From: an uncultured Aequorivita sp.
GTDB lineage: Bacteria > Bacteroidota > Bacteroidia > Flavobacteriales > Flavobacteriaceae
Direction: 5' to 3'
Assembly (NCBI GenBank): GCA_937125455.1
Contig: CAKZLK010000017.1
Location: forward strand, 186,001-250,000
Length of the DNA: 64,000 bases
Under the pieces are notes generated by a model. The model made no database searches, was not told where the DNA came from, and saw only the letters and a list, made by a program, of their open reading frames with translations. Position 1 is the stretch's first letter. Every line of letters starts with the position of its first letter. This document shows, piece after piece, positions 26,501 to 36,443 of this stretch. Made by a program: the position numbers and the translations under genes.

Positions 26501-27495
26501 TTTTCCCCAGATGTAGATTTTTAGAATGGGTTAAAAATCCGCACTTGCATATTGGCAGAGCGAAAGTTGTTTTTGTTTTTATGTTTTTTTTATTCCTAAG
26601 CCCAAAAATCTCTTCACAGGATTATGAACGAGTAAACGCTATCCTTTCCCTATACCCAAACACTTTTGAAAACCCAGAAAAACTTTCAAAATTTATTACT
26701 CGCGATTTTGCTTCCGAAGAAGATAAAGTAAGGGCAATCTACACTTGGATTATTCAAAATATTGCGTACGATCCGGATGAATACAAACAATTTGATTACA
26801 CGTTTACAAACTATCGCGAACGAAACGACAAGGATGAGAAGCTTCGAGCTAAAATCATTCAGCGTACCTTGCAAAAAGGGGTTGCAGTATGTGAAGGATA
26901 TGCTATGCTTTTTGAAAAATTGTGTGAGTTGCAAGGAATAAAAAATTACCTGGTCCGCGGCGATATAAAATCTAATTTTCAAGATATTGGAAGGCCTTTT
27001 AAACGTGTTCATATGTGGAATGTGGCCAATATTGACGGAAAATTTTATCTGTTTGACCCCACATGGGGCGCTGGAAAATACAATGGTAAATTTATTAAGG
27101 ACCCCAGCTATTTTTACTATAAAACACCCCCAGAACTTTTTATAAAAACGCATTATCCAGATATGCCCGAAGATGCTTTTTTGGATGAAATGCCCAATAG
27201 GGAACAGTTTTCGGAACAACCATTGATTATTGAAAAAAACCTGTTGCCAAAGGATATTGAGTTCCCTTCCAAAGGATTGCTTTTTGAAGATGAATATTTT
27301 GATGAAATTTTGTTTTCTATTGAAAATATAAATCCAGAAAAAATTGCTTATTCTTATGGTTCCGATATAATTTCAGTTGAAAATATTGAACGGGAAGCAA
27401 AACGAATTAAATTTAATGTTCCGTTGACTATTGGAGCAAAAACATTGCTTATCTATTTTAATGGAAAACCTGCTTTAGGATATAAAATAAACTGA
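26497..27495 (+). CDS. Secreted transglutaminase-like cysteine protein
   Basis: 332 residues with a late hydrophobic export segment (about 22-40, ending SSQ). Transglutaminase core: Cys132 in AVCEGYAML, His172 in RVHMWNV, Asp187 in LFDPTWGAG, so the triad is intact. Proteins of this type act as periplasmic or surface proteases or cross-linkers; the role here is unknown. The first 20 residues before the helix are unusual, so a later start is possible. Confidence 0.85.
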   Translation: MIFPRCRFLEWVKNPHLHIGRAKVVFVFMFFLFLSPKISSQDYERVNAILSLYPNTFENPEKLSKFITRDFASEEDKVRAIYTWIIQNIAYDPDEYKQFDYTFTNYRERNDKDEKLRAKIIQRTLQKGVAVCEGYAMLFEKLCELQGIKNYLVRGDIKSNFQDIGRPFKRVHMWNVANIDGKFYLFDPTWGAGKYNGKFIKDPSYFYYKTPPELFIKTHYPDMPEDAFLDEMPNREQFSEQPLIIEKNLLPKDIEFPSKGLLFEDEYFDEILFSIENINPEKIAYSYGSDIISVENIEREAKRIKFNVPLTIGAKTLLIYFNGKPALGYKIN

Positions 27496-27501
27496 AACAT
27501 A

Positions 27502-27861
27502 ATGAATATTGAACAATTCAGGGAATATTGTATTTCAAAAAAAGGGGTAACCGAATCTTTTCCTTTTGACGAAAAAACACTCGTTTTTAAGGTGATGGGT
27601 AAAATGTTTGCACTCACTGGTTTGGAATATAATCCTGCACAAGCTAATCTAAAATGTGATCCAGAGCGGGCCATTGAGCTCCGAGAGGAATATGACGGAT
27701 TAATCAGGCCAGGTTACCATATGAGCAAAGTACACTGGAACACTATTGAGCTTGAAAGAAATATATCCAATGAATTACTTCTGGAATTGATTGATCATTC
27801 CTATGACTTGGTAGTAAAAAGTTTAACAAAAAAATTACAAGTGGAACTCGCTTCACTTTAA
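27502..27861 (+). CDS. MmcQ/YjbR family protein
   Basis: 119 residues with the family pattern: N-terminal FREYCISKKGVTESFPFD, then KVMGKMFALTGL, and C-terminal GYHMSKVHWNTI. The fold resembles double-wing DNA-binding proteins, but cellular function is unproven. 6 bp after the transglutaminase gene. Confidence 0.9.
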   Translation: MNIEQFREYCISKKGVTESFPFDEKTLVFKVMGKMFALTGLEYNPAQANLKCDPERAIELREEYDGLIRPGYHMSKVHWNTIELERNISNELLLELIDHSYDLVVKSLTKKLQVELASL

Positions 27862-27876
27862 AATTGAGAAAAATAG

Positions 27877-29649
27877 ATGAACCAACCTTCCAGTTTTTAT
27901 AAATTACAGATTGAAATTCATGCTGAGGCATTGCAAAAAATAAAACGAAAGCTTGCCGTTTCCAGCACCATCAGACTTTTGGTTTTTTTGCTTGCTTGCT
28001 TTGGGGTTTATCTTTTCTTCGGAAATACTAAAATTATTATTGCAATTATAGTTATTACAATTGCGGCATTCATTTTTTTAGTTTCAAAACACAGTAATCT
28101 GCAATATGATCGTGATCTTAAAAGAGCGTTGATCGATCAAAACGAAACTGAATTGGCAGTGCTCGATCGCGCTTTTCATCATTTACCTTCTGGCGAAAAA
28201 TATAAAGATTCGCTTCATTTTTACAGTCAGGATATCGACCTTTTTGGACGAGGTTCTATTTTTCAGTATCTGAACAGAACTGCTTTAGAAAGCGGGGCCG
28301 ATTTTTTAGCAAAACTTTTCACTGCAAATGAAATTGATTCCATCCCCAAAAAGCAACTGGCAATAAAGGAGTTGTCTGAAATGCCCAACTGGCGCCAACA
28401 GTTTTCTGCAATCGCTTCGTTGGTAAAAACCGAAGTTTCTGCTGCAGAAGTTACCGATTGGCTTAAGGATTACAAAACTTTTGTTCCAAAATGGATAAAG
28501 CCGGTTTCAATTTTATTTACAATAATTTCGGTAGCACTATTTGTTTTGAATTATTTCGATTTACTTTCAGGCTATGTAATAGCAGGATGGTTTTTTCTAG
28601 GATTTATTATTTCCAGTATTTTCCAGAAAAAAGTAAATAATCTTTCGTCCCATACTTCAAAAATGCAAAGCACTTTTGAGCAATATTATAAACTGATTTT
28701 AGAGATTGAAAATGAAAATTTTTTAACTGAAATACTTTCAGAAAAAAGAAATACTATAATTCAATCTGAAGCAAAAACTTCAACGGTCTTAAAACAATTT
28801 GCCAGATATTTAGATGTTTTGGGACAAGGCGATATTATGATTTTTGGCGCAATTATAAATGGTTTTACGCTTCGAAACTTGAACCAATGTTACAATATAG
28901 AAAAGTGGATTGAAGCCCATAAACAAAGCGTTCCTGTTTGGTTTGAAAGCATCACTTTTTTTGATGCCTATAACAGTTTGGGTAATTTCAATTTTAATCA
29001 CCCCAATTATGTTTTTCCGAAAATCAATAATGATGTTCCAGTCTTAAAAGTAAAAGGAGCTGGGCATCCGTTATTAAAGGAATCAACAATGGTGCGGAAT
29101 GATTTTCAAATAAACTCCGAAGAATTTTTTATTGTTACAGGGGCGAATATGGCTGGTAAAAGTACGTTTCTTAGAACAGTTTCTCTGCAAATTGTTATGG
29201 GTAATATGGGCTTGCCGCTATGTGCAGAAAAAGCCGATTACAATCCGATAAAACTTATCACAAGTATGCGTACCACGGATAGTTTAACAGATGATGAGTC
29301 CTATTTCTTCAGTGAATTGAAACGATTGAAGTTCATTGTTGATGAAATAAAAACAGACCGTTATTTCATCATTCTCGACGAAATACTGAAAGGCACAAAT
29401 AGCACCGATAAGGCCATTGGCTCCAGAAAATTTGTTGAAAAACTGGTAGCCAGCAATTCCACTGGAATCATTGCCACGCACGATTTAAGTCTGTGTGCCG
29501 CAGCGGAAGAATTACCGGAAGTAAAAAATTATTTCTTCGATGCGCGTATTGAAAATGACGAACTCTTTTTCGACTATACCTTTAAGCCCGGCATTTGCCA
29601 AAATATGAATGCATCTTTTCTATTAAAAAAGATGCAGATTGTAGATTAA
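27877..29649 (+). CDS. Membrane-anchored MutS-like ATPase
   Basis: 590 residues. Two hydrophobic pairs (about 30-70 and 206-245) place the N-terminal half in the membrane. The C-terminal ABC-type domain (about 400-590) is of MutS domain V type: Walker A GANMAGKSTFLRTVS, Q/signature region with TTDSLTDDESYFFSEL, Walker B FIILDEILKGTNSTD, and the ATHDL switch. The mismatch-recognition domains I-II are absent, so this is not repair MutS (true mutS starts at 62144). Role unknown. A terminator follows. Confidence 0.87.
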   Translation: MNQPSSFYKLQIEIHAEALQKIKRKLAVSSTIRLLVFLLACFGVYLFFGNTKIIIAIIVITIAAFIFLVSKHSNLQYDRDLKRALIDQNETELAVLDRAFHHLPSGEKYKDSLHFYSQDIDLFGRGSIFQYLNRTALESGADFLAKLFTANEIDSIPKKQLAIKELSEMPNWRQQFSAIASLVKTEVSAAEVTDWLKDYKTFVPKWIKPVSILFTIISVALFVLNYFDLLSGYVIAGWFFLGFIISSIFQKKVNNLSSHTSKMQSTFEQYYKLILEIENENFLTEILSEKRNTIIQSEAKTSTVLKQFARYLDVLGQGDIMIFGAIINGFTLRNLNQCYNIEKWIEAHKQSVPVWFESITFFDAYNSLGNFNFNHPNYVFPKINNDVPVLKVKGAGHPLLKESTMVRNDFQINSEEFFIVTGANMAGKSTFLRTVSLQIVMGNMGLPLCAEKADYNPIKLITSMRTTDSLTDDESYFFSELKRLKFIVDEIKTDRYFIILDEILKGTNSTDKAIGSRKFVEKLVASNSTGIIATHDLSLCAAAEELPEVKNYFFDARIENDELFFDYTFKPGICQNMNASFLLKKMQIVD

Positions 29650-29654
29650 TAAAC

Positions 29655-29691
29655 ATAATTATCAGAAAAACAGATAATTATAATTTTTTTT
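29655..29691 (+). terminator. Rho-independent terminator after the MutS-like gene
   Basis: 9-bp stem ATAATTATC (29655-29663) / GATAATTAT (29673-29681), loop of 9, then AA and a T run. AU-rich stem, so strength is uncertain. Confidence 0.6.
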
Positions 29692-29808
29692 AATTATATT
29701 TATAATTCCTCATTTCTCTCAATTAATTTATTCCTCTTTTTTGTTTTGCCCCAAACATTAAAATAGTAACCAATTTTAATATTTATACTAATTTAATTTT
29801 ATGGGATT

Positions 29809-30633
29809 ATGAAAACAACCACCAACCTTAAGTTTATTGCAATAGCATCAATAATGTTGCTGTTTAATTTTAGTGTATTCGCACAAAATGAAGCAAACCG
29901 GCCAGAGTACATCTCTGTTACAACTATGCACTGGAATATGGATAAAGAAGATTTCAGTATGGATGCATGGAAAGCTTTGGAAAAAGAATTTCTGCAAAAA
30001 GTGACAAGCAAAAATCAATACGTTTTATCAGCTTCGTATTACACACACCTTTTTTCACCGGATAATTCTGAAGTGATTTATGTTCGAACCTATCCATCAT
30101 GGGAAGCTATGGAAAAAGCAGCAGATAGAAATGAAGAGCTTATAAAGCAAGCCTGGCCAGATGAAAATGCAAGAGAAGCATTTTTTAAAAAGCTTAACGA
30201 TAATTTTTCTATCGAACATTCCGATGAAATCTATGCGCCTATTGATGGCACCAAATTAATGCCTCAGGGGAATGACAAAGATTTAGTAATGTATGTTCGA
30301 AGAACTCATTTCACATATCCTGAAGATGGTTCTAAAAAAGAATTTGACGAAATGCGTGCTGAAAATTTCGCAAAGGTTATTTCTAAGAACGAGTACATAA
30401 AAGGCTATTATCCAAATGTTCACGCTTGGGGAAGTGACAAAACAGAATTTGTGGAAGCATTTTTTGTAGATTCTATGTGTGATATGGAAAAGATGTTTAA
30501 AAGAAATGGTGAATTGATTGGTCAAGCTTGGTCTGGCGATTCTGGAAAAGAGCGAGGAAAAAAATGGGGTAAATATTTTACAGGAGTTCACGGTGATAGT
30601 GCATACACTTTAGTAGCAGAATTGTCGAAATAA
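29809..30633 (+). CDS. Secreted protein with internal duplication, function unknown
   Basis: 274 residues; signal peptide ending FSVFAQ. The two halves look alike: NEELIKQAWPDENAREAFFKKL with a following HSDEIY (about 105-145) matches NGELIGQAWSGDSGKERGKKW with HGDSAY (about 226-262). The pattern of short strands and helices suggests two dimeric alpha-beta-barrel (ferredoxin-like) units, as in monooxygenase/NIPSNAP-like folds; this is a guess from pattern. Own transcript, with terminator at 30658. Confidence 0.7.
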   Translation: MKTTTNLKFIAIASIMLLFNFSVFAQNEANRPEYISVTTMHWNMDKEDFSMDAWKALEKEFLQKVTSKNQYVLSASYYTHLFSPDNSEVIYVRTYPSWEAMEKAADRNEELIKQAWPDENAREAFFKKLNDNFSIEHSDEIYAPIDGTKLMPQGNDKDLVMYVRRTHFTYPEDGSKKEFDEMRAENFAKVISKNEYIKGYYPNVHAWGSDKTEFVEAFFVDSMCDMEKMFKRNGELIGQAWSGDSGKERGKKWGKYFTGVHGDSAYTLVAELSK

Positions 30634-30657
30634 AACTTCGAAAATTATATTTTTCAG

Positions 30658-30689
30658 AAAAGGATGTTTTAAAAAAGCATCCTTTTTTT
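30658..30689 (+). terminator. Rho-independent terminator after 29809 gene
   Basis: Stem AAAAGGATG (30658-30666) / CATCCTTTT (30678-30686), loop of 11, T run to 30689. Near-symmetric, so it may also work on the other strand. Confidence 0.8.
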
Positions 30690-30741
30690 ATACTAAAGAA
30701 GTGCGTATTTTCACGGCTTCGCATTTAAAAAGTCGTTCCGA

Positions 30742-31737
30742 ATGGATTCAGTAACTCAGATTGTTTTGGGCGCCGCCATTGGCGAAGCTGTCTTGGGCAA
30801 AAAAATCGGTAACAAAGCGATGGCTTTGGGTGCCATTGCCGGAACCATTCCAGATTTAGATGTACTTGCGAACTATTTTACCGATACTGTTTCAGCCTTA
30901 GAAATCCATCGCGGGTTTACGCATTCTATTGTTTTTGCTATTACATTCGGGCTCCTTTTTGGGTGGTTGCTATCCCTGTGGGATAAACGTGCGAATTTCA
31001 AAGAGTGGTTTTGGTTTTGGTTTCTGTGTTTTGTAACGCATCCTCTGCTAGATGCCCATACTACTTGGGGCACCCAGCTTTTTTGGCCATTTGACCTCAG
31101 GTTGGCGTACAAGAATATTTTCGTAATCGATCCGCTGTACACTTTGCCGTTTATGATATTTTTGATTTTGGCAATGCTTCAAAAAAGAGGAAGCATCAAA
31201 AGACGAAGGTTCAATAACCTCGGTTTGATTGTTAGCAGCGCCTATATGTTACTTACCTTAATTCTGAAAGGGGTTACATATAATAAATTTGAAACTGCGC
31301 TAGAGAAGCAAAACATTGCATATAAGGCTTTGGAAACAAAACCAAGCCCCCTAAATATCATTTTGTGGACCGCAAATGTGGAAACTGAAAATGCATTTTT
31401 GATAGGTGATTACTCTTTTTTTGATACGAAGCCAATACAGTTTTTTTCGCATCCAAAAAATCATGAAGCACTTGGCGCTTTGGCAGAAGAAGACAAAGTA
31501 AAACGGCTAATAAAAATCACCAAGGGTTGGTACACGGTTTCTGAAAGAGAGGATGGAATCTATTTAAACGATCTTCGTTTCGGGATGATGAGCGTAGATC
31601 AGCGTGCGGAGAAATACGCCTTTAGTTTTCGGCTGGAAAAAGAAGGAAACGAACTAAAAGTTACCGAAGAGCCTAAAAACACTCACGATGCTAAAAAATT
31701 GTTTTCAGATCTTTTGAAACGGATAAAAGGAAATTAG
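30742..31737 (+). CDS. Membrane-bound metal-dependent hydrolase (YdjM/DUF457 family)
   Basis: 331 residues, several membrane helices in the first half. Conserved motifs: IPDLDVL near 37-43, HRGFTHS (about 55-61), and THPLLDAHTTWGTQ (about 93-106), giving the His/Asp metal ligands of the family. The C-terminal third is soluble. Function is undefined. The next gene starts 3 bp after, so it heads the photoreactivation cluster transcript. Confidence 0.87.
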   Translation: MDSVTQIVLGAAIGEAVLGKKIGNKAMALGAIAGTIPDLDVLANYFTDTVSALEIHRGFTHSIVFAITFGLLFGWLLSLWDKRANFKEWFWFWFLCFVTHPLLDAHTTWGTQLFWPFDLRLAYKNIFVIDPLYTLPFMIFLILAMLQKRGSIKRRRFNNLGLIVSSAYMLLTLILKGVTYNKFETALEKQNIAYKALETKPSPLNIILWTANVETENAFLIGDYSFFDTKPIQFFSHPKNHEALGALAEEDKVKRLIKITKGWYTVSEREDGIYLNDLRFGMMSVDQRAEKYAFSFRLEKEGNELKVTEEPKNTHDAKKLFSDLLKRIKGN

Positions 31738-31740
31738 TCA

Positions 31741-31887
31741 ATGAGAACAAAAGCAGATCTTCCTAAAAAAATCTGTATCACTTGCGGTCGTTCATTCACT
31801 TGGAGAAAAAAATGGGAGCGGGATTGGGAAAACGTGCTATATTGTAGTAAAAAATGTCAAAAAAACAAGAAAACACTGCCGCTTTAG
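31741..31887 (+). CDS. DUF2256 zinc-binding mini-protein
   Basis: 48-residue protein, easily missed. Two Cys pairs: ICITCGRSF (Cys-x2-Cys) and YCSKKCQ (Cys-x3-Cys), joined by WRKKWERDW, the DUF2256 pattern. The stop overlaps the DASH cryptochrome start by 34 bp in another frame. DUF2256 genes are commonly found beside photolyase or cryptochrome genes, which supports reality. The role is unknown; zinc binding is inferred from the cysteines. Confidence 0.9.
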   Translation: MRTKADLPKKICITCGRSFTWRKKWERDWENVLYCSKKCQKNKKTLPL

Positions 31888-33158
31888 TTTGGTTTACAAA
31901 AGATCTTCGCGTGCGCGACAATCATTCGCTGATGAAGGCTTCAGAAGAAAATGAGATGGTAATAGCAGCCTATTGTTTTGATCCAAGACAATTTGCAACA
32001 ACCAAATATGGCTTCAAAAAAACTGAAAAATACCGAGCAAAATTCTTAATTGAAACCATTGAAAACTTACGGCAAAATCTTGAAAAACGCAACATAAGCT
32101 TGTTGGTATTTTACGAAAAACCGGAAGTTATATTTCCAAACCTTATTAAAAAATATCAAATATCATCTGTTTATTGCCAACGGGAATGGACTAGCGAAGA
32201 AAGCCAAGTTTTTAAAAATCTTCATCAAAAACTTCCCAACTGTACATTTATTGAATACTACGACCAGTTTCTATTTCATCCCGATGATATCCCATATAAT
32301 GATTTTTCAAATATTCCAAAAATTTTTACCAATTTTAGGAAGAAGGTTGAAGCAAATGCCGAGGTAAGAAAGTGTGGTGCAACACCTGAAATTCAGCAAA
32401 AAAGTAATCTTGTGGAGAACCAAACCAAAATTCCAAGGTTAACCGATTTGGGTTTAGAGGAATTTGAATTGGACGAACGGACCGCATTTCCATTTAATGG
32501 AGGTGAAGATGCCGCGGAAGCAAGATTGAAAAATTATTTTTGGGAAACAGAAAACCTGAAAAACTACAAGGAAACCAGAAATGGAATGTTGGGCGAGGAT
32601 TATAGCTCCAAGTTTTCTGCATGGCTCGCTAACGGTAGTCTTTCGCCTCGCTATATTTATGCAGAAGTTAAAAAATTTGAAACAGAAATTACAGCAAACG
32701 AAAGTACCTATTGGCTCGTTTTTGAACTTTTATGGCGCGATTATTTTAAATATGTTTCACTAAAACACGGCTCTAAAATTTTTCAGTTAAAGGGGATTTT
32801 AGAAAAAGATTTGAATTGGAACAATGATTCAGAAATTTTCAAAAAATGGATTAACGGTAAGACTGAAGAGCGATTTGTAAACGCAAATATGAGAGAAATT
32901 GCAGCAACTGGCTTTATGAGCAACCGTGGAAGACAAAATGTAAACAGTTACTGGGCCAAGGAGCTTTTACAGGATTGGCGCATGGGTGCTGCGTATTTTG
33001 AAAGTATGCTCATAGATTATGATGTGCATAGCAATTGGGGCAATTGGATGTATAATAGTGGCGTGGGCAATGATCCGCGCGATAGGAAATTCAATATAAA
33101 AAAACAGGCCGAACGCTATGATGAAGATGGAAAATATCAAGATACATGGCTTCAATAA
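31854..33158 (+). CDS. DASH-type cryptochrome / photolyase
   Basis: 434 residues. Photolyase N-terminal domain ([15 protein letters not shown]) and FAD domain with [27 protein letters not shown], and the final [21 protein letters not shown]. The latter blocks and the [10 protein letters not shown] motif are of the DASH group, which repairs cyclobutane dimers in single-stranded DNA. It overlaps DUF2256 and lies 24 bp before a second photolyase. Confidence 0.93.
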   Translation: MSKKQENTAALVWFTKDLRVRDNHSLMKASEENEMVIAAYCFDPRQFATTKYGFKKTEKYRAKFLIETIENLRQNLEKRNISLLVFYEKPEVIFPNLIKKYQISSVYCQREWTSEESQVFKNLHQKLPNCTFIEYYDQFLFHPDDIPYNDFSNIPKIFTNFRKKVEANAEVRKCGATPEIQQKSNLVENQTKIPRLTDLGLEEFELDERTAFPFNGGEDAAEARLKNYFWETENLKNYKETRNGMLGEDYSSKFSAWLANGSLSPRYIYAEVKKFETEITANESTYWLVFELLWRDYFKYVSLKHGSKIFQLKGILEKDLNWNNDSEIFKKWINGKTEERFVNANMREIAATGFMSNRGRQNVNSYWAKELLQDWRMGAAYFESMLIDYDVHSNWGNWMYNSGVGNDPRDRKFNIKKQAERYDEDGKYQDTWLQ

Positions 33159-33182
33159 AAGCTTCTCACAATTAAAAGGTAT

Positions 33183-34718
33183 ATGAAAAAATTACGTCTC
33201 ATTCTCGGCGATCAATTGAACTACAAGCATTCTTGGTATTCAAAATCGGAAAAGAACACGCTCTATTTTATAGCAGAAATGAGACAGGAAACCGATTATG
33301 TAACCCATCATATTCAAAAAGTAGTTGGCTTTTTTGCTGCTATGCGAAACTTTTATGGGCATCTTAAAGACAACGGACATCAAGTAATTTATTATGAAAT
33401 AGATTCCGAAGCCAATAAACAGGATTTAGTTGAAAATCTTAAAGCGCTTATTGATAAACACAAAATTGAAAAGTTCGAATATCAACTTCCGGACGAATAT
33501 CGACTAGATGAACAATTGCGAATTTTTTGTGAAGATCTAAATATTAAAAGCGAAGTTTTCGATACAGAGCATTTCTACACAACGCGCACCGAAATGGCCG
33601 ATTTCTACAAAGGGAAAAAGGAGATGACGATGGAGTACTTTTATCGGGATATGAGGAAGAAGCACGAGCTTTTGATGGAAAATAGTACCAATCCCGAAGG
33701 CGGAAAATGGAACTTTGATAAAAACAATAGGAAGAAGTGGAATGGCAAACCTGAAATTCCACACGAAAAAGGCTTTGGAAACGATGTCTCCAAAATATTA
33801 AAACAGATAGAAAAACAAAAGATAAAAACCATTGGTACTATTGATGCTACATCTTTTAATTGGCCAACTTCGCGAGCGGACAGCCTAAAAGTGCTCAACT
33901 ATTTTTGTGACCATCTTTTGGTGCATTTTGGCGATTATCAAGATGCGCTTCATACACAACAGGCTTTTCTTTTCCACTCAAGATTATCGTTTTCGTTGAA
34001 TACAAAAATGCTTTCACCCCAAGAGGTAGTGAATAAAGTGATAGAAACTTATTACGATAGAAAATCAGATATAGACATTTCGCAAGTGGAAGGATTTGTT
34101 CGTCAGATTTTAGGTTGGCGGGAATATATGCGTGGTATTTATTGGATGAAAATGCCAGCGTATCAAAATCTAAATAAGCTTGATAATTATAACAAGTTGC
34201 CCGATTTTTATTGGACCGGAAAAACAAAAATGAATTGCCTGCACCACGCCATCAATCAAAGTCTTGAAAATGCTTACGCACATCACATTCAGCGATTGAT
34301 GATTACAGGAAATTTTGCGTTACTTACCCAAATACATCCCGATGAAGTTGATGCCTGGTATTTGGGAATTTACATTGACGCAATAGAATGGGTAGAAATG
34401 CCAAACACCAGAGGGATGAGTCAATATGCCGACGGTGGTATAGTTGCAACAAAACCTTACATTTCAAGTGGAAGTTACATTAATAAAATGAGCAATTATT
34501 GTAAAGCCTGTGAGTATGATGTAAATGACAAAACAGGAGAAAATGCCTGTCCGTTCAATTCACTTTATTGGAATTTTTTAAGTGAAAAACGCGCGCATTT
34601 TAAAAATAACCAAAGAATGAAAATGATGATGAGTTTATTGGAAAAAATGAAGCCTGAAATCTTAGAATCGCATATTACAAGGGCTAATGCAATAATTCAG
34701 AACCCTGATGATTTTTAA
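33183..34718 (+). CDS. Fe-S bacterial cryptochrome / (6-4) photolyase (PhrB type)
   Basis: 511 residues. N-terminal LRLILGDQLNYKHSW is the signature of the group. The [4Fe-4S] ligands are Cys352, Cys440, Cys443 and Cys456; the spacing equals that of Agrobacterium PhrB (350, 438, 441, 454, from memory). FAD domain with GWREYMRGIYW and the NTRGMSQYADGG block. PhrB repairs (6-4) photoproducts and uses a lumazine antenna. Two photolyases in a row give cover for different UV lesions. Confidence 0.93.
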   Translation: MKKLRLILGDQLNYKHSWYSKSEKNTLYFIAEMRQETDYVTHHIQKVVGFFAAMRNFYGHLKDNGHQVIYYEIDSEANKQDLVENLKALIDKHKIEKFEYQLPDEYRLDEQLRIFCEDLNIKSEVFDTEHFYTTRTEMADFYKGKKEMTMEYFYRDMRKKHELLMENSTNPEGGKWNFDKNNRKKWNGKPEIPHEKGFGNDVSKILKQIEKQKIKTIGTIDATSFNWPTSRADSLKVLNYFCDHLLVHFGDYQDALHTQQAFLFHSRLSFSLNTKMLSPQEVVNKVIETYYDRKSDIDISQVEGFVRQILGWREYMRGIYWMKMPAYQNLNKLDNYNKLPDFYWTGKTKMNCLHHAINQSLENAYAHHIQRLMITGNFALLTQIHPDEVDAWYLGIYIDAIEWVEMPNTRGMSQYADGGIVATKPYISSGSYINKMSNYCKACEYDVNDKTGENACPFNSLYWNFLSEKRAHFKNNQRMKMMMSLLEKMKPEILESHITRANAIIQNPDDF

Positions 34719-34730
34719 GAAAAGCTAAAA

Positions 34731-35159
34731 CTAACAGCTCAAATCTGCAATAATCTTCCATTCTCCCTCAATTTTTCGGAAGATAATCAGGAAGACTCCG
34801 TTTGCATTTCCAGCATCTCTTACCAAATGAAATTGACCCATTACGTAATACGAATTGTCTTCAATTTTGGTAACTGCTTCAATTGTAAAATTGAGCGTTC
34901 CAGTATATTCTTTGGATGGATAACCTTTTTTGTAGTTGTCCAATGTTTTTTGCCAACCAGATGTAATCCCTTTACTACCGTAAAATTTTAAGGAATCGCT
35001 TTTCCAATACCCTTGCATAAAACTTTCCAAATTACCATTATTCCAAGAGTCTTGTTGTGTTTTGAGCACAGAAAGAATTGCTTCTTTTTCTGAAGCTTCG
35101 GTTTGGGCAACACTGTTTAAAGTTGCAATTAAACAGAAAAGGATGAGTAGTTTTTTCAT
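34731..35159 (-). CDS. Secreted SnoaL/NTF2-like (DUF4440) protein
   Basis: 142 residues, signal peptide ending SVAQ. NTF2-like cone fold indicated by LKTQQDSWNNGNLESFMQGYWKS and the C-terminal LIIFRKIEGEWKIIADLSC. Ligand unknown. Convergent with the photolyase (12 bp between stops) and divergent from the AI-2E gene. Confidence 0.85.
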   Translation of the reverse strand: MKKLLILFCLIATLNSVAQTEASEKEAILSVLKTQQDSWNNGNLESFMQGYWKSDSLKFYGSKGITSGWQKTLDNYKKGYPSKEYTGTLNFTIEAVTKIEDNSYYVMGQFHLVRDAGNANGVFLIIFRKIEGEWKIIADLSC

Positions 35160-35287
35160 ATTTTACAATATTGAATCTGTCTTTGTGAATAAATCTAATA
35201 AAGGAGCAAAAGCTAAAAGATTAGAAGTAAATATAGTTTTAAAATTTGCAAAGTCAATTCACATAAATGAAAGTACCGATTAAAGAA

Positions 35288-35301
35288 TAGAAAATTTTCT
35301 A
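35288..35301. promoter_or_regulatory. 14-bp perfect palindrome TAGAAAATTTTCTA
   Basis: Lies 58 bp before the TTG start of the AI-2E permease gene, in the divergent spacer. A palindrome of this length could be an operator, though AT-rich palindromes also occur by chance. Confidence 0.3.
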
Positions 35302-35358
35302 CTAAATTTACTGAAAGACAGAGTCAAAAAGTTAAAATTTTAATCAAAAAATCATCCT

Positions 35359-36393
35359 TTGAGCGATTCCAAAATAAATATTTCTGGCAGTTATTTAATA
35401 AAAGCTTTCCTAATTATTGGAATTATTTTGGCAATTCTATACATTGGGTCTAGCCTTTTAATGCCCTTATTTGTTGCAGCAATTATCGCTGTTCTTTTGG
35501 ATAAACCCACCAAAAAATTTAAGCAATGGGGGTTGCCAAACTGGTTGGCCATCACATTATCTATTATTTTAATGATTGTATTTTTTTTGCTATTAACGTG
35601 GCTCATAAGCTCACAGATAAATACAATGGCGGGCGATTGGCCTACTATAAAAGAAAAAGCGGCCGAAAAGTTGAACGATTTGTCTGAGTGGGCTAATCAG
35701 AATTTAAATTGGGACTATAAGGATTATATTGACAATAACAAACGTTTGATTGAAAAGGCACAAAGTGTGGCGGGTATCTTTTTATCTTCAATAATAAATT
35801 TACTATCGCAATCACTTATAATTTTTGTGTATATCATTCTTTTATTGATACAAAAGAAAATGTTTGTCAATTTCTTTAAAAAAATTACTTCCAATCCCTC
35901 TGCAATGAATTCTCTTTTAAGTGATTCGTCAAAAATAATTAGTAGCTATCTTTTTGGAAAAGGTAAGATTATGATTTTTTTGTTCGGTATATATTATCTA
36001 GGCTTCACCCTTGGCTCTGTTCCCTACGCACTTTTTTTGGCGGTGTTTGCAGCGCTTTTTTCCATAATTCCATATGTTGGAAATGTTATCGGTGGCGGTA
36101 TCGCAGTAATCTTGTCTTATTTATATTCAGGCACAACCCCGGCGCTTATAGTGATTGGTGTGATTTCCGCGGCGCAATTGGTTGAAAATTATATTCTTAC
36201 TCCGTGGATTATAGGTGATGAAACAAACTTGAACCCCTTTATAACGGTGTTTGGCATTATTCTTTTTTCAATGCTGTGGGGTATGGTGGGCGCTATTATT
36301 GCCTTGCCAATAATAGGTGTGCTGAATGTAATCTTTGAGCATACTAAAGGGATGGAAGCTTATGCATATTTGATTAAAAAAAATGATTCTTAG
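35359..36393 (+). CDS. AI-2E family transporter (TqsA/PerM type)
   Basis: 344 residues, eight likely membrane segments with a large loop in the middle (about 90-145). The family block IPYVGNVIGG (about 234-243), then TPWIIGDETNLNPFITVFGIILFSMLWGM supports it. Start codon is TTG; no ATG exists before the first helices, so it seems genuine. Members differ widely: autoinducer-2 export, or Na+/H+ antiport. The substrate here is unknown. Convergent with the fusion gene at 36444. Confidence 0.87.
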   Translation: MSDSKINISGSYLIKAFLIIGIILAILYIGSSLLMPLFVAAIIAVLLDKPTKKFKQWGLPNWLAITLSIILMIVFFLLLTWLISSQINTMAGDWPTIKEKAAEKLNDLSEWANQNLNWDYKDYIDNNKRLIEKAQSVAGIFLSSIINLLSQSLIIFVYIILLLIQKKMFVNFFKKITSNPSAMNSLLSDSSKIISSYLFGKGKIMIFLFGIYYLGFTLGSVPYALFLAVFAALFSIIPYVGNVIGGGIAVILSYLYSGTTPALIVIGVISAAQLVENYILTPWIIGDETNLNPFITVFGIILFSMLWGMVGAIIALPIIGVLNVIFEHTKGMEAYAYLIKKNDS

Positions 36394-36443
36394 AATTTTA
36401 ATTGATCTTGGGTATATATTCCCACACAGAGGTAGAGTATAAG

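Noticed and set aside
26686-27219. 177-codon open frame on the reverse strand
   Set aside because: Fully antisense to the transglutaminase gene, which has an intact catalytic triad and signal; the reverse frame shows no family pattern.
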